NCBI GenBank assembly: GCA_026770585.1
Contig: MU647383.1
Location: forward strand, 99,516 to 115,761
Direction of reading: 5' to 3'
Length of the DNA: 16,246 bases
Source of the DNA: Baffinella frigidus
Taxonomy: Eukaryota; Cryptophyceae; Cryptomonadales; Baffinellaceae
Shown here: positions 1 through 7,690 of the stretch, piece after piece
Position numbering within the stretch: position 1 is the stretch's first letter
Layout: each line of letters starts with the position of its first letter
Notes under the pieces: model-generated
What the model saw: only the letters and a program-made list of their open reading frames with translations
What the model was told of the DNA's origin: nothing
Database searches by the model: none
Made by a program: the position numbers and the translations under genes

Positions 1-556
1 CCCCCCCCCCCCCCCCTTCCTCCCCCTACACTCCACCCTCTCCGTACTCCATGCTCCCCGTACACATCCAGAGGTTTAGGGCTTAGGATAGGGCTTAGGA
101 TCTCAACCCCCAGACCTTAGACCCTGAAGCTTGACGCCTGAGCCCTGAAATCCTAAGCCCTATCCTAAGCCCTGGTGAATTCAACAGCATTACCGAAGAC
201 GGAGGAGGCGGTACAACCCGTGAGCCCTAAACACATGCCCTAGACCTTACGGGTTTAGGGTGTATCTACGCCGGGTTTAGGGTGTGTCTACACCCCAAAC
301 CCTAAGCCCAAAACACATACTCCATCTCAACCCTCAAACCCTAAACCCTGAAGCCTGAAGCCTGAGCCCTGAAATCCTAAGCCCTATCCTAAGCCCTGAA
401 CTCTGAACCCCAAACCCAAAGCCCAAAACACATACTCAGTTTCCTCTGCGCGTAACCTGGGTGCAAGGTCCGGGTTTGGAAATCTCCCCTAAACCCCAAA
501 CCCTAAACCCTAAACCCTAAACCCTAAACCCTAAACCCTAAACCCTAAACCCTAAA
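1..556. repeat. Degenerate then perfect CCCTAAA telomere-like tract
   Basis: Starts with a 16-base C run. Contains a 22-bp inverted repeat (79-100 versus 151-172) whose right arm recurs at 375-396, and a perfect CCCTAAA array of eight units at 501-556. Confidence 0.9.
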
Positions 557-613
557 CCGCCAGGGGCCGTGGCGAGGCGTCCACAGAAGAAGGTCGCCCC
601 GGGCGGGGGGGGG

Positions 614-790
614 TAGAGCGTTTGCGGTAATTGTTGTCCATTTTGGACGTGCGGTTTTCTGGTTTTCCGGTTTTGTAAAATGTTGTAAAGGCCTTGAAAC
701 TTTTTGAATGGACACTTCTGGTACAAATGAAAACCGGGAAACCGGAAAACCGCACGTCCAAAACGGACAACAATTACCGCAAACGCTCTA
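614..790. mobile_element. Inverted-repeat element, TAGAGCG family
   Basis: 61-bp arms (614-674 and 730-790) with about four mismatches, TAGAGCGTTTGCGG...CCGCAAACGCTCTA. The 55-bp loop carries CTGGTACAAATG at 718-729. Flanking G on both sides gives GTAGAGCG...CGCTCTAG on the plus strand. No transposase, so non-autonomous (MITE-like). Confidence 0.9.
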
Positions 791-834
791 GAGCCTGCCG
801 GCAGCCGGGTTCCGCTTGTTTCGTGTTTCAGTTT

Positions 835-960
835 TCAGGATGTCGGGTCCCGGGTTCCACGGTGCGGGTTCCGGGTTCCGGATTCCGGGTTGGCCGGAAC
901 CCGAAGTCCAAAGCCGAAGCCCGAACCCGAAGACCGAACCCGAAGCCCGAAGCCTGCACC
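835..960. repeat. GGGTTCCGG / CCGAACCCGAAG simple-repeat hairpin
   Basis: Short GGGTTCCG-type repeats followed by complementary CCGAAGCCCGAA-type repeats. Frames across it are repeat artefacts. A similar GGGTTTCGG run lies at 8418-8505. Confidence 0.6.
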
Positions 961-1132
961 TCGGGCGTAGGGCTTTTCGCCAAACCACTAAAACCGGTTC
1001 GAATGATCTCCGACACGCGTAGAAATAGACCCGCGAGTTCGTTTTTCGTTTCGCGTTGCATGTAGACCTCGAAGAGAAAGCAGTGTAGGGGGGGCTCGCG
1101 GTCACCCACACCCCTGATCACGTGTAAGGGTA

Positions 1133-1664
1133 GGGTGTAGGGGTGCCTGGCGGTAAAGGTCGCGTGCTCCTCTCGATGTTCCAGGTTTGGGATTCCATGT
1201 TCCGTGTTCCGTGTTCTGTGTTCCATGTTCCGAGTTCCGAGTTCCATGTTCCGAGTTCCAAGTTCCGAGTTCCGTGTTCCGTGTTCCGTGTTCCGTGTTC
1301 CGTGTTCCGTGTTCCAGGCTCCATGTTTCGGGTGTAGGGGTTGCCTCGTAGTCAGGGCGGCATGATCCCCTCGAAGCTGCGCGGCCCCTGACGTGTTCCG
1401 AGTTCCGAGTTCCGTGTTCCGTGTTCCGTGTTGCGTGTTCCGTGTTGCGTGTTCCGTGTTGCGTGTTCCGTGTTCCGAGTTCCGAGTTCCGAGTTCCGTG
1501 TTCCGTGTTCCGTGTTTCGTGTTCCGTGTTCCAGGCTCCAGGTTTCCAGGCTCCAGGTTTCGGGTGTAGGGGTAGGGTGTAGGGGTAGGGTGTAGGGGTA
1601 GGGTGTAGGGGTTGCCTCGTAGTTAAGGCAGCATGCTCCTCTCGAAGCTGCACGGCCCCTGCCG
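1133..1664. repeat. Heptamer minisatellite GTTCCGN in a compound repeat
   Basis: Arrays of a 7-bp unit (GTTCCGT, GTTCCGA, GTTCCAT) at about 1193-1325 and 1393-1545, separated by about 60-bp copies of GGGTGTAGGGGTTGCCTCGT (1133, 1329, 1601). Because 7 x 3 = 21, every frame reads as a 7-residue peptide repeat, which makes long spurious ORFs on both strands. Confidence 0.9.
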
Positions 1665-1685
1665 CCTCCCCGCGTAGCTCCGCGT

Positions 1686-1816
1686 GCATGCCCTGATGTT
1701 GATAGGGTAACGGACTGAAAACCGGGTAGTTGGGCCTACGGTATTGCCTACGGTAGGCCGTAGGGACCGGAGCTTCCCCAAGCCCTACACACACAGGGCA
1801 TGCCCTGATGTTAATA
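1686..1816. repeat. Direct repeat flanking a CCTACGG...CCGTAGG arm
   Basis: GCATGCCCTGATGTT occurs at 1686 and 1798. Between them 1726-1766 is a solo arm of the palindrome seen complete at 2927-3108. Confidence 0.65.
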
Positions 1817-1847
1817 CACGCGGTGAACAGAGAGACAGCAGAACCAG

Positions 1848-2039
1848 CCTTGCCAGGATTTCATCCGGAAGAGTATTCATAATGAATACGATTTCGGGGA
1901 TCTCCGATCCGATTCCGGTGTATCTTAAGGCTGTAAATGAAGTCTAGATAGACGACTGTCTTATTTCTACCCTCAAGATACACCAAAATCGTATTCATTA
2001 TGAATACTCGGCGGGATTAGATTCCCAGCCTGGCCAGCC
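1848..2039. mobile_element. Inverted-repeat element with ATTCATAATGAAT core
   Basis: Arms include a 24-bp match (1871-1894 and 1986-2009), an inner GTGTATCTT.AGG / CCT.AAGATACAC pair (1918-1930, 1971-1983), and weakly matching ends TGCCAGG / CCTGGCC. Confidence 0.8.
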
Positions 2040-2160
2040 GGGTGATGACTGTGCCGAGTGGCCCACACGAGAATGCTAGAGGAACTGATTTAAAACCGAG
2101 ATGTAGCCTTTGGGTAGTAATATTCATTGCCTTCGGAGCCATTCTATGCTTTTCAAGCCC

Positions 2161-2210
2161 AGACACGAGGTTGGAATACCCTATCCTGGTACAATGTTTT
2201 ACAACCCCAC
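2161..2210. repeat. Inverted copy of the sequence at 3217-3275
   Basis: ACACGAGGTTGGAATACCC...CTGGTACAATGTTTTAC matches the reverse complement of 3217-3275. It carries a variant of the GGTACAAA motif. The open frame at 2042-2347 runs through this repeat and is not supported as a gene. Confidence 0.75.
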
Positions 2211-2405
2211 ATGTAAATAGGGTCCTCTATCATTCTCGAGTGGCCCAGGGTGACCCTCGACGGTGTGCATCTCGGAGGCTTGTAGGAGGTGGAGTTAGAA
2301 TCCATCCGGAAAATGCTCGTATGAGCGGCCGACACGGGGTACAGTAAGTGGCACAATGCGTCGAGCATGTGCGGCGCTGACGCTGGTTGTTTGGCAATAA
2401 ACTGA

Positions 2406-2478
2406 GTCACGTCATGTGCCTCAGTGTGAGTCACGTGACTCAGTCTGCGTCACGTGACTGAGTCTTAGTCACGTGACC
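2406..2478. repeat. TCACGTGA palindrome cluster
   Basis: Repeated GTCACGTGAC motifs; 2427-2442 is a perfect 16-bp palindrome TGAGTCACGTGACTCA. CACGTG is a bHLH/bZIP core, but there is no nearby gene start to link it to. Confidence 0.7.
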
Positions 2479-2510
2479 CTTGAGAGAGTCTGCCTCGGAT
2501 CCCAGCGCTT

Positions 2511-2642
2511 GCTACCACGCCAGAATGATCGAGGGAAACCGACGCCTTATCCACGACAGATCTGTCATGGTTGACTTAAGGATTCAAGGGGTTTCCCTTG
2601 AAAAATGTCGAAAGTGGATGTTTCGAGTGTCCTGGCGTGGTA
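2511..2642. mobile_element. Inverted-repeat element, TACCACGCC family, copy 1
   Basis: Ends TACCACGCCAG / CTGGCGTGGTA; on the minus strand with its flanks it reads GTACCACGCC...GGCGTGGTAG. About 85% identical to 11968-12095. The similar peptides read through both copies follow from this and are not a gene. Confidence 0.85.
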
Positions 2643-2719
2643 CCTTTATCTCCCATGAGTCTATTCGCTCTCACCGATTTCATCACTTCTCTCCATAGAC
2701 TCTATCTCAGATTTCAGTC

Positions 2720-2885
2720 AAGTTGACGGATTTGTACCGGGAAATCAGCATGTCAACTTAGGAAGCGTACCTTGATGGCGTGGATCGCAGACCCGGGCCC
2801 GTTTTCGCTCCAAAGTTGACGGATTTGTACCGGGAAATCAGCATGTCAACTTAGCAATCGCACCTTGATGGCGTGGATCTCAGAC
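2720..2885. mobile_element. Two GTTGAC hairpin units in 93-bp tandem
   Basis: AAGTTGAC...GTCAACTT hairpins (2720-2760, 2813-2853), each with GGATTTGTACCGGG in the loop, and each followed by ACCTTGATGGCGTGGATC. A third copy of the follow-on sequence is at 3128-3195. Confidence 0.85.
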
Positions 2886-2926
2886 GCGTGGCGCGCCTTC
2901 AGAGAATCTGCCTCCTGAAAATGAAG

Positions 2927-3108
2927 GTAGTTTCGCCTACGGCATTGCCTAGGACCTCCTACCGTAGGCCGAGACTTTTTGGTCCTAGGAGCCCTACGGC
3001 CTACGGTAGGAGGTCATAGGACCTCCTACCGTAGGCCGAGACTTTTTGGTCCTAGGAGCCCTCCGGCCTACGGTAGGAGGTCCTAGGCAATGCCGTAGGC
3101 CTAACTAC
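2927..3108. mobile_element. Nested palindrome, CCTACGGTAGG family
   Basis: 45-bp outer arms (2927-2971, 3064-3108), nearly perfect, enclosing two tandem copies of a smaller foldback CTCCTACCGTAGGCC...GGCCTACGGTAGGAG. It interrupts the direct-repeat unit ending TCTGCCTCC at about 2914. Confidence 0.9.
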
Positions 3109-3324
3109 CCCATTTCCCTAAGAAAGCGCACCTTGATGGCGTGGATCTCAGACGCATGGCGCGCCTTGAGAGAATCTGCCTCCGAGGCCAGCGCCTGCGT
3201 TGTTCAGGGTTGAGGGTTGAGGGGTGGTAAAACATTGTACCAGGATAGGGTCTTCCAACCTCGTGTCTAGGGTATTCCAACCTCGTGTCTGCGCGCCTTC
3301 AGAGAGCCTCCGAGGCCAGCGACA

Positions 3325-3600
3325 GAGTTGGGGTTTCGGGCTTAGGGTTTAGGGTTTGGGGGTTAGGGTGTAGGGTTTAGGGTGTAGGGTTTAGGGGTTA
3401 GGGTTTGGGGGTTAGGTTTTAGGGTTTAGGGTTTAGGGTGTAGGGTGTAGGGTTTAGGGTTTAGGGTTCAAAGGTTAGGGTTGAGGGTTGAGGGTGTAGG
3501 GTGTAGGGTGTAGGGTGTAGGGTTTAGGGTTTAGGGTGTAGGGTTTATGGTTTAGGGTTTAGGATTTAGGGTTTGGGGCTTAGGGTTTAGGTTTAGGGCT
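3325..3600. repeat. TTTAGGG-like tract with TGTAGGG variants
   Basis: Imperfect TTTAGGG/TGTAGGG/TTTGGGG heptamers, G-rich strand on plus. Confidence 0.92.
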
Positions 3601-3623
3601 CCCCCCAGCCTGCAAGCCCGTCT

Positions 3624-3800
3624 TCGACACGAGGCAATAAAAAGACACTTTTTAAAAAATGTTGGGAAATGATCACGTTTCCGCCCGCTCAGCGGGCGGA
3701 AACGTGATCATTTGCTGACTTTTGGCGTGTTTCCTGGGCAAAAATCCAATAATTGACTTATGAATCTGTTCGCATGAATAGCCTCGTGTGGTTCGACATC
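3624..3800. mobile_element. Inverted-repeat element, CACACGAGGC family, with hairpin core
   Basis: Ends resemble CGACACGAGGCAATA / TGAATAGCCTCGTGTGG. 3712-3795 matches 10509-10590 inverted. The centre holds a perfect 47-bp palindrome (3667-3713; 23-bp arms, 1-base loop). Confidence 0.8.
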
Positions 3801-4147
3801 CTTACCCAAGAGTCCAGGAGGCTGTCTACGCCCATGCCGCCCAGGTGCCCAAATCCAGGCGAGATGTCGGTTAATAACATGTCTTTGTACCGAGCAGTTT
3901 TTAATTAGTACCGCGGAAATAAATGGACCGGTCTGCGAAGCCCGCCGTGTGGCTGCGCTGGAGCGGGGGGCTGTCTACGCTCAGCTACGCTAGACCCGAG
4001 GAGAGGCAATCGCAAAAGTCAACTCACCCTCACCCTCGAGTCAACTTTTGGCGGAATCCACCCTTCTCGGTGGATTCTGCCCCTACGTCAACTTTTGATT
4101 GACCACCATCACGTCTAAAGTGGGTGCAGGGTTTACCTTGGGGTTTC
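3801..4147. other. Mixed spacer with small hairpin
   Basis: No supported gene. GGCTGTCTACGC occurs at 3821 and 3970. 4013-4097 has three AAAGTCAACT/GTCAACTTTT blocks and an AATCCACC/GGTGGATT hairpin (4055-4076). A short plus-strand frame from 3923 (MDRSAKPAVWLRWSGGLSTL) is unrecognised. Confidence 0.45.
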
Positions 4148-4179
4148 GGGGGGTTGGGGTTTAGGGTCCACGCCAGGCC

Positions 4180-4325
4180 CTTGGGTGGGGTATTCCATGT
4201 GCGTGCTTGGAGCCATTTGTGCGTTCTTGGAGCCGTTTTCCTAAAAAAAATGACTTTCAAATACCGTTTTCCCTTGACAAATTGACTTTTGAATACCCCC
4301 CCCTCCAGCCCTGCGTGGTTGGGGT
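4180..4325. repeat. Inverted duplicate of 5550-5710
   Basis: Shared GGTATTCCATG, CTTGGAGCCGTTTT, AAAATGACTTT and GAATACCCCCCCCTCCAGCC blocks in inverted order relative to 5550-5710. The copy at 5634-5693 has expanded AAACGGCTCCAAGAACGAGC to three units. Confidence 0.8.
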
Positions 4326-4336
4326 TTGGAGTTTAC

Positions 4337-4385
4337 CGTGCACCGCCGGGCCAGCACATCGTTCTCCTGCCCCACCTCGTGCGCC
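4337..4385 (-). CDS. Candidate exon F, tandem copy 3
   Basis: Last copy on the strand (HEVGQENDVLARRCT). It is followed not by the element but by GTAAACTCC, the donor type seen after the WW exon at 10718 and after the plus-strand exon ending 15702. The heptad-like spacing of hydrophobic residues suggests coiled coil. Related degenerate copies (EEGQAKDVLA; YEVGLAKDVL) occur near 5519-5566 and 5340-5376. Confidence 0.48.
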
Positions 4386-4553
4386 CTGTGCGGTTAGGGT
4401 TACGGTTCAGGCGTCAGGGTTGAGGGCCTAGGGTTTGACTCTGTCGCTCACCGGCTTGCCCTCCCTGTCCAAACACGCCCTTCCGTGATCGAGGCCACCT
4501 GTTCTCGATTTTCTATTATTTCCCGTGGCCGACTTCTCTGCACAACGCTCTAC

Positions 4554-4602
4554 CGTGCACCACCGGGCCAGCACGTCGTTTTCCTGCCCCACTTCGTGCG
4601 CC
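4554..4602 (-). CDS. Candidate exon F, tandem copy 2
   Basis: Second copy (AHEVGQENDVLARWCT), with the same AACCGCACAG acceptor. The donor is GTAGAGCG, which is also the terminus of the inverted-repeat family seen complete at 614-790 and 10268-10455. Confidence 0.45.
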
Positions 4603-4770
4603 CTGTGCGGTTAGGGTTACGGTTCAGGCGTCAGGGTTGAGGGCCTAGGGTTTGACTCTGTCGCTCACCGGCTTGCCCTCCCTGTCCAAACACGCCCTTC
4701 CGTGATCGAGGCCACCTGTTCTCGATTTTCTATTATTTCCCGTGGCCGACTTCTCTGCACAACGCTCTAC

Positions 4771-4819
4771 CGTGCACCACCGGGCCAGCACGTCGTTTTC
4801 CTGCCCCACCTCGTGCGCC
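4771..4819 (-). CDS. Candidate exon F, tandem copy 1
   Basis: 49 nt after AACCGCACAG, encoding AHEVGQENDVLAR.CT, and followed by GTAGAGCG. Within the three copies GAG/GAA and GAC/GAT differences are silent in this frame, which supports past or present coding. 49 nt is not a multiple of three, so tandem inclusion of copies would shift frame. They would have to be alternatives, or only one is used. Confidence 0.45.
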
Positions 4820-4919
4820 CTGTGCGGTTAGGGTTACGGTTTAGGCGTCAAGGTTTAGGGCCTAGGGTTTGGGGGTTGGGGGTTTTAAGGTTGAGGGTGT
4901 GAGGTTCGGTGGTCCGGGG

Positions 4920-5010
4920 TGGCAAACCGTGACCCCCAAACCCTAACCCGTAACCCCTAAACCCTAACCCCTAACCCCTAACCCCTAAACCCCTAAACCC
5001 CATCCCCTGA
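4920..5010. repeat. CCCTAAA/CCCCTAA telomere-like tract
   Basis: C-rich strand on plus; a second, similar stretch lies at 5456-5515. Confidence 0.88.
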
Positions 5011-5049
5011 ACCCTGAGGCAAGGCATGCACGCTATCCTCCCCTCTCCC

Positions 5050-5072
5050 CTCTCTCTCTCTCTCTCTCTCTC
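5050..5072. repeat. (CT)n microsatellite
   Basis: About 11 CT dinucleotides. Confidence 0.95.
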
Positions 5073-5080
5073 CCTCTCCT

Positions 5081-5361
5081 CCACCAGCCTGCCGGCGGAA
5101 GGATGAGCATACCGAGAAGGATGAGCACATCCTTCGCCTGGGGTCGTTACGGATATCCTGTGTATGGTCGGTCCTACGGACATCCTGTCCGATTCTTGGG
5201 TTGGTGCTAGGAACACGCAAGGCAGTCACGACCGACCGTCTGGCTTCGGCGTCCGCGTGACCGGTCACGCGGGCGACCATACACAGGATATCCGTAACGA
5301 CCCACCAGCCTGCCGGCGGAAGGATGAGCACACCGAGAAGGATGAGCACATCCTTCGCCAG
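5081..5361. mobile_element. 30-bp perfect inverted-repeat element between 58-bp direct repeats
   Basis: Arms 5141-5170 and 5274-5303 are perfect (GGGTCGTTACGG...CCGTAACGACCC), with an 18-bp palindrome inside (5254-5271). The flanks 5081-5140 and 5302-5360 are near-identical direct repeats. On the minus strand the insert reads GTCGTTACGG...ACGACCCCAG, intron-like, and each flank (57 nt) is open as AKDVLILLG.LILPPAGWW. Confidence 0.88.
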
Positions 5362-5633
5362 CCCCACCTCGTACAAGGTGGGGCGCGTTACAGCGATTCA
5401 AGTGAATTTTCAAGGTTCACTTGAACCTTGCTTCGGTGGTCGGGATTGGCAAACCATAAACCCTAAATCCTGAACCCAAAACCCTAAACCCCAAACCCCC
5501 ATCCCCTAAACCCTGAGGCAGGGGCCAGCACATCCTTCGCCTGCCCCTCCTCGCCACGCAGGGCTGGAGGGGGGGGTATTCAAAAGTCATTTTTTCAGGG
5601 GACATGGTTCTCAAAAGTCATCTTTTATCAGTA

Positions 5634-5693
5634 AAACGGCTCCAAGAACGAGCAAACGGCTCCAAGAACGAGCAAACGGCTCCAAGAACGAGC
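5634..5693. repeat. 20-bp tandem repeat, three units
   Basis: AAACGGCTCCAAGAACGAGC three times without change. Confidence 0.95.
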
Positions 5694-5719
5694 ATGGAAT
5701 ACCCTACCGAAGGGCCTGG

Positions 5720-6005
5720 AGTGGTACGAGGTGGGGCACGTTACAGCGATGCAAGTGAATTTCGATTTAGGTTGGCTGGATTCTATGTATAACAGAATTC
5801 AGAAAGTGGACGTAAAACAAATATCGGGCAACTCTTCTTCTTCTTTATTAACCTCTGAGTTCCTGTAAACAAGTCCTCGGCTTACTGGAAAGTGATCAAC
5901 TTGCTAACTACGCACCGTTTGCCCTCGACGGGGACCGGGCCCCCATACAGACATCCTAAGACCGTCCTAGGGTAACTTCCACGTTAAACTAGAATCCGCC
6001 CTTAA
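5720..6005. other. Mostly unique spacer
   Basis: 5720-5765 repeats part of 5370-5408 (GGTGGGGC.CGTTACAGCGAT). From about 5800 the sequence is unique, with a CTT-rich stretch. No gene seen. Confidence 0.5.
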
Positions 6006-6175
6006 AGCCAATCTGGTGGGACTTGGCCAGGGCGAACTTCCAACTTACCAAGATTCCAACTTCAAAAAGGTTTTAAAGGCCAAAAAGCGCACCGGTTGGA
6101 AATTATCTGGTACAAATGGAACTTAGAGGTTTGCAACTTGCAAGTTCGCTCTGGCCAAGTCCCACCAGATTGGCT
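6006..6175. mobile_element. Inverted-repeat element with GGTACAAAT loop
   Basis: 34-bp arms (6006-6039, 6142-6175) with one mismatch, AGCCAATCTGGTGGGACTTG. The loop has TCTGGTACAAATGG at 6106-6119. Confidence 0.92.
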
Positions 6176-6285
6176 CTAACCCTCACAGCCTGGGCAAACG
6201 ATCGATTTCTTGGAGCCATTTTCACCTTGCATGAAGCCGGATTCCGGCTTCAACGGCTCCAATTCCCCTTGAAATCGGGAAATCA

Positions 6286-6450
6286 AAAATCGTCGATTTG
6301 CCCCAGCCGTGAAGGTTGGTGGATACATGTAGTCATGTAGTCTATACATTTCGATACATGTAGTAATAGAGTCCATATATCTCGGTACATGTAGTATATA
6401 GTCCATATATCAATTATGCCTGGTACAAATCCCACTCCCTCAGGACAGCG
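6286..6450. repeat. Long inverted repeat, left copy
   Basis: Near-identical to the reverse complement of 7302-7446, apart from a roughly 25-30-base insertion near 6390 that looks like an internal duplication. Contains repeated ATACATGTAGT blocks and CCTGGTACAAATCCC at 6419-6433. Confidence 0.92.
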
Positions 6451-6610
6451 ATCGCCGCACCCACTTAGCAGCCACCGGGGGCTTCACGGATACAGTCCAT
6501 CTAAACGATTTCTACCAGAATCTTATCCATCGCACCAGAACCTAACCGGAATTCCGCCTTGCATTCAAGGTGGAACCGTCCTCGGTCGCTGCTAAGTGGC
6601 TGGACGAGGT
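6451..6610. mobile_element. Inverted-repeat element CCACTTAGCAGC
   Basis: CACCCACTTAGCAGC near 6460 pairs with GCTGCTAAGTGG near 6590. The interior has ATTCCGCCTTGCATTCAAGG. Confidence 0.6.
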
Positions 6611-6616
6611 GGGGTT

Positions 6617-6671
6617 AAAAAAAATAAAAAAATAATAATAATAATAATAAATAAATAATAATAAATAAACA
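6617..6671. repeat. A-rich (AAT)n microsatellite
   Basis: Poly-A then AAT/AAAT repeats. Confidence 0.95.
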
Positions 6672-6694
6672 ATTGAATAATTGGAGGTGGGGAC

Positions 6695-6754
6695 GCACGC
6701 GCGCTTGAGGCTCTCGTGCGTGCGCTTCGCTTCCTCCAGCTGGCTGTTCATCGC
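6695..6754 (-). CDS. Candidate coiled-coil exon E
   Basis: 60 nt, 20 codons, phase 0: AMNSQLEEAKRTHESLKRAC, a clear amphipathic coiled-coil pattern. The acceptor is TGAAATCCAG and the donor is GTCCCCACC. Its acceptor lies immediately beside the terminus of the inverted-repeat element 6761-6900, so the element forms the end of the upstream intron. The strand and phase match the CEP164-like gene, whose family has a long coiled-coil tail. Membership of that gene is inferred. Confidence 0.55.
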
Positions 6755-6760
6755 CTGGAT

Positions 6761-6900
6761 TTCATAGGGAAACGGTTGTAATTTAAAACTTTCTGGCAAT
6801 AAAATTTACAACACATGATAAGTTTTACTAGTAATATTAAAGCATTCGTGTAGTAATTTTCATTGAATCCAATGGTTTCAAATTAAAACCGTTCCCGCAT
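6761..6900. mobile_element. MITE-like element, TTCATAGGGAAACGG, copy 1
   Basis: Terminal TTCATAGGGAAACGGTTGTA / AATTAAAACCGTTCCC; inner GCAATAAAATTTAC...GTAGTAATTTTCATTG. Nearly the same element is inverted at 7938-8080. Its edge lies beside the acceptor of exon E. Confidence 0.88.
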
Positions 6901-6904
6901 TGGA

Positions 6905-7200
6905 TTCGGGGTTTCGGGTTCTGGCCTAGGGTTTGGGGTTCAGGGTTTGGGGTTTAGGGTTTGGGGTTTGGGGATTAGGGTTTGGGGGATGGGGATTGGG
7001 GTTTGGGGTTTTGGGGTTAGGGTTTAGGGGTGCAGGGTTGGGGTTTGGGGTTTGGGGTTTGGGGTTTGGGGTTTGGGGTTTAGGGGGTTTTAAGGTTTTG
7101 GGGTTCCGGTTTTGAAGGTTAGGTTTTGGGAGTTGGGTTTTGGGGTTTAGGGTTTAGGGTTTGGGGTTTGGGGTTTGGGGTTTGGGGTTTAGGGTTTAAG
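6905..7200. repeat. TTTGGGG/TTTAGGG tract
   Basis: G-rich telomere-like heptamers, mostly the TTTGGGG variant. Confidence 0.92.
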
Positions 7201-7205
7201 GGGAC

Positions 7206-7247
7206 CTGATTCGCCGCGAGCGCCGCGGATGACGTCATCGTCGCCCC
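7206..7247 (-). CDS. Candidate exon D of the same gene (GATMTSSAALAANQ)
   Basis: 42 nt, phase 0, between ACTGGCAG and GTCCCCTTAAACC; the donor closely resembles that of the WW exons b and c. Encodes an Ala/Ser-rich helix-prone peptide. The first half (GGGGCGACGATGACG) recurs with a CTGCAG or TGGCAG acceptor at 7505 and 7735, so this too is a duplicated exon start. No homology is recognised. The assignment rests on splice sites, phase and strand only. Confidence 0.38.
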
Positions 7248-7301
7248 CTGCCAGTTGACTAATGTCAGCAGTTGCAGTTGACTGATGTCAGCAGCGGATG
7301 T

Positions 7302-7446
7302 CGCTGTCCTGAGGGAGTGGGATTTGTACCAGGCATACTTGATATACCGAGATATATGGACTCTATTACTACATGTATCGAAATGTATAGACTACATGAC
7401 TACATGTATCCACCAACCTTCACGGCTGGGGTAAATCGACGATTTG
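7302..7446. repeat. Long inverted repeat, right copy
   Basis: Partner of 6286-6450, about 850 bp away in inverted orientation. Carries GGGATTTGTACCAGG. Confidence 0.92.
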
Positions 7447-7517
7447 ACTGATGTCAGCAGCGGATGTTGACTGATGTCAGCAGCGGATGACGTCATCGTC
7501 GCCCCCTGCCAGTTTCG

Positions 7518-7690
7518 TAGTGACGCAACCTATCATTAGTTTTGTAAAGTAGCTCGTTCCTGGTACAAATTACAAAACGAAACTTCTCTTAAAAAGGAAT
7601 TGGATCCTTTTTTAGTTTTGAATGGACTTTGTTTTATAATTTGTACCAGAACGAGTTGTTTTACAAAACTAATTATAGGTTGCGTCACTA
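7518..7690. mobile_element. Inverted-repeat element, TAGTGACGC family
   Basis: 55-bp arms (7518-7572, 7637-7690), TAGTGACGCAACCTAT...ATAGGTTGCGTCACTA. Both arms end in CTGGTACAAATTA / TAATTTGTACCAG, so the motif occurs twice. Confidence 0.92.

Larger units (their letters stand above)
4334..4880. repeat. 217-bp tandem repeat, about 2.5 copies
   Basis: Units start at 4334, 4551 and 4768. Each holds exon F, one arm of the TAGAGCG inverted-repeat element (about 53 bp, similar to 10268-10320) and a TTAGGG-like stretch ending in CCTAACCGCACAG when read on the minus strand. Confidence 0.93.

Noticed and set aside
1102-1794. 230-codon minus-strand open frame with a repeating TRNTEHG peptide
   Set aside because: Runs through a 7-bp minisatellite, which yields a 7-residue repeat and avoids stops in every frame; similar frames are open on both strands.
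2042-2347. 101-codon frame with a possible membrane segment
   Set aside because: Overlaps a repeat that recurs inverted at 3217-3275, with no recognised domain and no splice or codon support.
3923-4100. Plus-strand frame starting MDRSAKPAVWLRWSGG
   Set aside because: About 59 codons, continues into a hairpin repeat, no family recognised; mentioned only under the spacer.
4993-5376. 127-codon minus-strand frame (MYEVGLAKDVL...)
   Set aside because: As one ORF it reads through the inverted-repeat element and a CT microsatellite; only the flanking duplicated segments look exon-like.
6933-7115. 60-codon Gly/Leu/Trp/Phe-rich frame
   Set aside because: Translation of TTTGGGG repeats.
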